A stretch of 64,000 nucleotides of DNA, taken from NCBI RefSeq assembly GCF_020080045.1, contig NZ_CP083451.1, positions 2,108,001 to 2,172,000 on the forward strand, read 5' to 3'. A program made the position numbers and the translations under genes. The first letter of the stretch is position 1. Each line of letters opens with the position of its first letter. The notes beneath the pieces were generated by a model. It did no database searches, was not told the origin of the DNA, and was given only the letters and a program-made list of their open reading frames with translations. This stretch comes from Comamonas odontotermitis. GTDB lineage: Bacteria; Pseudomonadota; Gammaproteobacteria; Burkholderiales; Burkholderiaceae_C. Of the stretch, positions 60,869 to 64,000 are shown piece after piece.

Positions 60869-61927
60869 ATGCCCCGATTCCGCTTTTCCCTGCTGGCCGC
60901 TGCGCTGGCCGGCCAGATGCTCACCGCCCCCGCCTTTGCGCAGGACAAGCCCACTGTGCAGTTCATCGCCACAGGCGGCACGATTGCGATGAAGATCGAC
61001 CCGGTGAAGAACGCGCCTGTTCCTGCGATTTCGGGTGACGACCTGCTCGCCACCGTACCTGACGTGGGCAAGTACGCGCAGATTCAGGTGAACAACCTCT
61101 CGAACGTGCCATCCGACTATATGGACCCGGCGCGCTGGGTGGAACTGACGGCCGCCGTGCAGGCAGCCCTTGCCAAGCCCGAGGTGGCGGGCGTCATCGT
61201 CTCGCACGGCACCGACACACTGGAGGAGACCGCCTTCTGGCTGGATGTGACCGTGCAGTCGCCCAAGCCCATCGTGCTGATCGGCGCGCAGCGCAATGCT
61301 TCGGTGTCTGATTTTGATGGCCCGCGCAACCTGCTCAACGCCGTGCGCATTGCGGTCGACCCACAATCGCAGAACAAGGGCGCCATGCTGGCCATGAACA
61401 ACCAGATCAACGCTGCCCGGTATGTGACCAAGACGCACACCGCGAATGTGGAGACTTTCCGCTCTGGTGAATACGGTTTTCTGGGCGAGGTCTACCCCGA
61501 CCGCGTGGTCTACGGCAACGCGCCCGTGCGCCGCCAGCACATTGCCATTGCGGCGCAGACCATGCCCGAGGTGGAAATCTTCCCCATGTATGGCGGCGCC
61601 AACGGCGAAGCGTTGCGACAGGCGGTGGATCGGGGTGTCAAAGGCATCGTCATCGACGCGCTGGGCATGGGCAACATGAACGTGCCCATGCTGAATGCCG
61701 CCAAGTACGCCATGGGCAAGGGCGTGCCCGTGGTCGTCACCACCCGCGTGCACAATGGCCGCGTGATGCCCAGCTACGGCTTTGAAGGCGGCGGCAAAAC
61801 CTCGTACGACGCAGGCGCCATCATGGCCGGTGACCTGAAGGCGCCCAAGGCGCGCATTCTGCTGATGCTGGCTCTGCAATCGGGCCTGAAGGAGCGCGCC
61901 CAGCTGCAGGCGCTGTTTGACAAGTAG
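60869..61927 (+). CDS. ansB: Periplasmic L-asparaginase, type II
   Basis: 352 residues. Signal peptide MPRFRFSLLAAALAGQ with cleavage near AFAQ. FIATGGTIAM is the first catalytic-Thr motif and GVIVSHGTDTLEETAFWLD holds the second Thr with the Asp; LIGAQRNASVSDFDGP follows. It hydrolyses asparagine (and often glutamine) in the periplasm. GAGGAG lies upstream of ATG 60869. It is a single gene, divergent from the lipoprotein. Confidence 0.94.
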   Translation: MPRFRFSLLAAALAGQMLTAPAFAQDKPTVQFIATGGTIAMKIDPVKNAPVPAISGDDLLATVPDVGKYAQIQVNNLSNVPSDYMDPARWVELTAAVQAALAKPEVAGVIVSHGTDTLEETAFWLDVTVQSPKPIVLIGAQRNASVSDFDGPRNLLNAVRIAVDPQSQNKGAMLAMNNQINAARYVTKTHTANVETFRSGEYGFLGEVYPDRVVYGNAPVRRQHIAIAAQTMPEVEIFPMYGGANGEALRQAVDRGVKGIVIDALGMGNMNVPMLNAAKYAMGKGVPVVVTTRVHNGRVMPSYGFEGGGKTSYDAGAIMAGDLKAPKARILLMLALQSGLKERAQLQALFDK

Positions 61928-62019
61928 GCTGGCCCGGCAGTCTCCCCGCTCCTGCCCCGCTCACGTCTGCGCTGGCCGGGCGGGTCATTTGCTGGCTGTT
62001 TGGGCCAGCTGGGCAGCTC

Positions 62020-62940
62020 TCAGCGGCTGTAATCCACCGGGTCGCGGTAGGCCGCCTCGTCATGCATGGCCCAGTAGGCGTCCTGCAGCCGCTGGGTGAC
62101 GGGGCCAGGGAAACCGGTGAGCGCCACCCCGTCGATCTTGGAGATGGGCATGATGCCACCGGCCGTGGAGGTGATGAACACCTCGTCTGCCGTGCGAAGC
62201 GCCTCCTGCGTCACCGGCTGGGCATACGCGGTAATGCCCAGGCGCTGGCACAGCTCCAGCGCCGTCTGGCGCGATATCCCCATCAGAACGCCGCGCGCCG
62301 GAGTGCTCACCACCCCGTTCTTGACCATGAAGAGGTTGAAGCCGGGCCCTTCGGCAATGCAGCCCGCGCCATCCACCACGCAACTGGTGTCATGCCCGCC
62401 GTCGTAGGCATCGAACAGCGACTGCACCAAATCGAGCCAGTGGTAGTTCTTGACCGTGGGATCCACCGACTCGGGGGCAATGCGCACACGCTGGCTGATG
62501 TGCAGGTCCAGGCCCTGCTTCTGCTTTTCGGGGCTGGCAATCCATACGTACGGCAGGGCATACGCATAGAAGCGGTTTTCGGCCAGACGCGGATCGCGCA
62601 CCCCCTTGGGCGCCACTCCGCGCGTACACACCATGCCCACATAGGCGCTTTGCAGGCCAGCGGCGCGCACGCAGCCGTGCAGGATGGCGCGCACCTGCGC
62701 CTTGTCGTACGGAATCTGCATGCGCAGCGCCTGCATGCTGGCAAAGAACCGGTCAATATGCGCATCCAGCCGAAAGAAAGCGCCCTGCCACACGCCCACC
62801 ACGTCATAGGTCACATCCGAACGGGTAAAGCCCCAATCGAACAGCGAAACCTTGGCTTCGGACAGCCGCACATAGGCACCGTCGGCAAAGGCGCAACCGC
62901 CGTCCAGGCTGGCGGCGGCAGGCGGGGTGGGAAGCGTCAT
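62020..62940 (-). CDS. PLP-dependent class IV aminotransferase
   Basis: 306 residues. GAYVRLSEAKVSLFDWGFTRSD (two parts) opens the fold; the PLP lysine should be in VKNYHWLDLV; GPGFNLFMVKNG and GVLMGISRQTALEL are the class IV C-terminal motifs, and FITSTAGGIMPI binds the phosphate end. The family covers D-amino-acid and branched-chain aminotransferases and aminodeoxychorismate lyase; residues here lean to a branched-chain or R-amine type, but substrate cannot be read. ATG 62940 is chosen because GAGG lies just upstream. Confidence 0.87.
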   Translation of the reverse strand: MTLPTPPAAASLDGGCAFADGAYVRLSEAKVSLFDWGFTRSDVTYDVVGVWQGAFFRLDAHIDRFFASMQALRMQIPYDKAQVRAILHGCVRAAGLQSAYVGMVCTRGVAPKGVRDPRLAENRFYAYALPYVWIASPEKQKQGLDLHISQRVRIAPESVDPTVKNYHWLDLVQSLFDAYDGGHDTSCVVDGAGCIAEGPGFNLFMVKNGVVSTPARGVLMGISRQTALELCQRLGITAYAQPVTQEALRTADEVFITSTAGGIMPISKIDGVALTGFPGPVTQRLQDAYWAMHDEAAYRDPVDYSR

Positions 62941-63114
62941 GGCAGACCTCATGAAGTGAACACGGCAAACGCCCAGCTTAGGCCCGGCTGCATGGCATGG
63001 CTGTCGCCTTGGGTGCACCAGGGCCTGGGAGTGCAACCATGCTTGGGAAATATCAGAAAAGGTAGCTGGTACTAACTGCCGCGCGCGCCATACATTTTTA
63101 TCTCAGAAGCATCA

Positions 63115-64000
63115 CTACTCCGCCGTCGCACCCGACTGCTTGACGGCCTTGCCCCATTCCACCATCTCGCTCGCAACAAAGCGGTCCATCTCGGCAGGCG
63201 TGGTGGGCGTAGGTTCCGACCCACGGTCGCGGATGAACTTCTGCATATCGGCACTGCGCAGGATGGCCACGGTTTCCTCGTTCAGCCTGTCGACCACCGC
63301 CTGCGGCGTGCCTTTGGGAGCCATCAGGCCCAGCCAGCCCACGGCTTCGAAACCCTTGAACTCGGGCAAGCCCGATTCGGCGATCGTAGGTACCTCCGGC
63401 AACTGGCTTGACCGCGTTGCCGATGTCACCCCCAGCGGCACGGCCTTGCCCGCCTGGATATTGGCAAGTGCGGCGGTGACGGAGTCCACCATCAGCGGCA
63501 CCTGGTTGCCCAGAAAATCGGCCTGCGCCGGGCCGCTCCCCTTGTAGGGAATGTGCTCCAGCTGCAATTTGGCGCGCGCCTTCACCATTTCCGCGCTCAG
63601 GTGCTGGGTGCCCCCAATGCCTGCACTGGCGTAGCTGAGCTTGCCCGGCTCGGCACGGGCCCTAACCACAAGGTCATTCATGGTTTTAATGCCAGTGGCC
63701 GGGTTGGCCAGAAAGACCAAGGGTACCTTGGCAACCAGGGTGATGCCGACCAGATCGACACGCGGATCAAAGTTCACCTTTTTGTACAGCGTCTGGTTTA
63801 CTGCCATTGCGCTGCCGGCCACCAGCAGGGTGTAGCCGTCTGGGGCGCTGCGCACCACCTGCTCGGTACCGATATTGCTGCCGGCACCGGCCTTGTTTTC
63901 CACCACCAGCGGCTGGCCGAGGTTCTGACCCAGCTTCTCCGCAAGAGCTCGGGCGAAGATATCGGTTGCCTGGCCAGGCGGAAACGGCACGATGAGCTTG
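63115..64000 (-). CDS. Bug-family receptor protein, 5' end beyond the window
   Basis: About 294 residues visible; the frame is open to the right edge, so the signal peptide lies outside. [20 protein letters not shown] and [19 protein letters not shown] are Bug signatures; [19 protein letters not shown] lines the ligand cleft, and the end has [17 protein letters not shown]. Cargo is unknown. It is the second Bug gene of the window and is only distantly like the one at 53432. Confidence 0.9.
   Translation of the reverse strand, partial: KLIVPFPPGQATDIFARALAEKLGQNLGQPLVVENKAGAGSNIGTEQVVRSAPDGYTLLVAGSAMAVNQTLYKKVNFDPRVDLVGITLVAKVPLVFLANPATGIKTMNDLVVRARAEPGKLSYASAGIGGTQHLSAEMVKARAKLQLEHIPYKGSGPAQADFLGNQVPLMVDSVTAALANIQAGKAVPLGVTSATRSSQLPEVPTIAESGLPEFKGFEAVGWLGLMAPKGTPQAVVDRLNEETVAILRSADMQKFIRDRGSEPTPTTPAEMDRFVASEMVEWGKAVKQSGATAE

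Overview
The window is a stretch of a high-GC betaproteobacterial chromosome, most probably from the Comamonadaceae (Comamonas/Acidovorax-like). The family-level call rests on the gene content: two Bug-type periplasmic binding proteins, a short betaproteobacterial-style infA, a 2-aminoethylphosphonate locus of the PhnSTU type, and a dispersed intergenic repeat. The sequence alone does not fix genus or species. No rRNA, CRISPR array or intact prophage was seen. There are three identical tRNA-Pro(UGG) genes.

Left part (1-10.2 kb): the 3' end of a GAF-domain protein is followed by an AT-rich islet (about 1.48-3.36 kb). The islet holds a perfect FNR/ANR-type site, a small secreted protein and a phage-regulator-like protein. 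Next comes a 2269-residue exported protein of about 16 DUF11-type modules with a C-terminal sorting tail. Then 10.3-24.7 kb holds housekeeping and catabolic modules: queE-queD (queuosine precursor synthesis), a polyamine-type acid-stress pair (potE-like antiporter and an AdiA-like decarboxylase), a secreted polysaccharide-lyase-like protein with a duplicated C-terminal domain, flavocytochrome c sulfide dehydrogenase (fccAB), and a lipoprotein gamma-glutamyltransferase.

22.6-28.9 kb is an aminoethylphosphonate import and degradation operon: binding protein, ATPase, fused double permease, an FAD amine oxidase-like enzyme, and phosphonoacetaldehyde hydrolase. It lacks the usual transaminase PhnW. 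29.1-33.0 kb holds an RNase H-like protein, a divergent KfrA-like/tyrosine recombinase pair with an inverted-repeat operator candidate, and the first tRNA-Pro.

33.2-38.6 kb holds two LysR regulators, each divergent from the genes it probably controls (an SDR; a four-gene DsbA-like/NTF2-like/TPR-like/metallo-hydrolase run). 38.6-44.9 kb is the most interesting region. A DASS dicarboxylate transporter is followed by three translationally coupled genes for an iron-sulfur protein, a fumarate-reductase-like flavoprotein and a NuoF-like NADH-binding protein, with no membrane anchor. This looks like a soluble NADH-linked reductase or dehydrogenase of an unsaturated or saturated organic acid. A universal stress protein and a YdcH-like gene with a perfect FNR-type site lie just upstream, suggesting low-oxygen control.

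45-46.2 kb is an IS3-family wreck beside two tandem tRNA-Pro genes. 46.3-64 kb is a run of mostly single genes: infA, an EVE-domain protein, chromate transporter, DUF2322, YbdK-type ligase, CPA2 antiporter, Bug protein, isochorismate synthase, BASS transporter, the radical SAM/DUF4130 DNA-repair-like pair, a lipoprotein, periplasmic asparaginase, a class IV aminotransferase, and a Bug protein running off the right edge.
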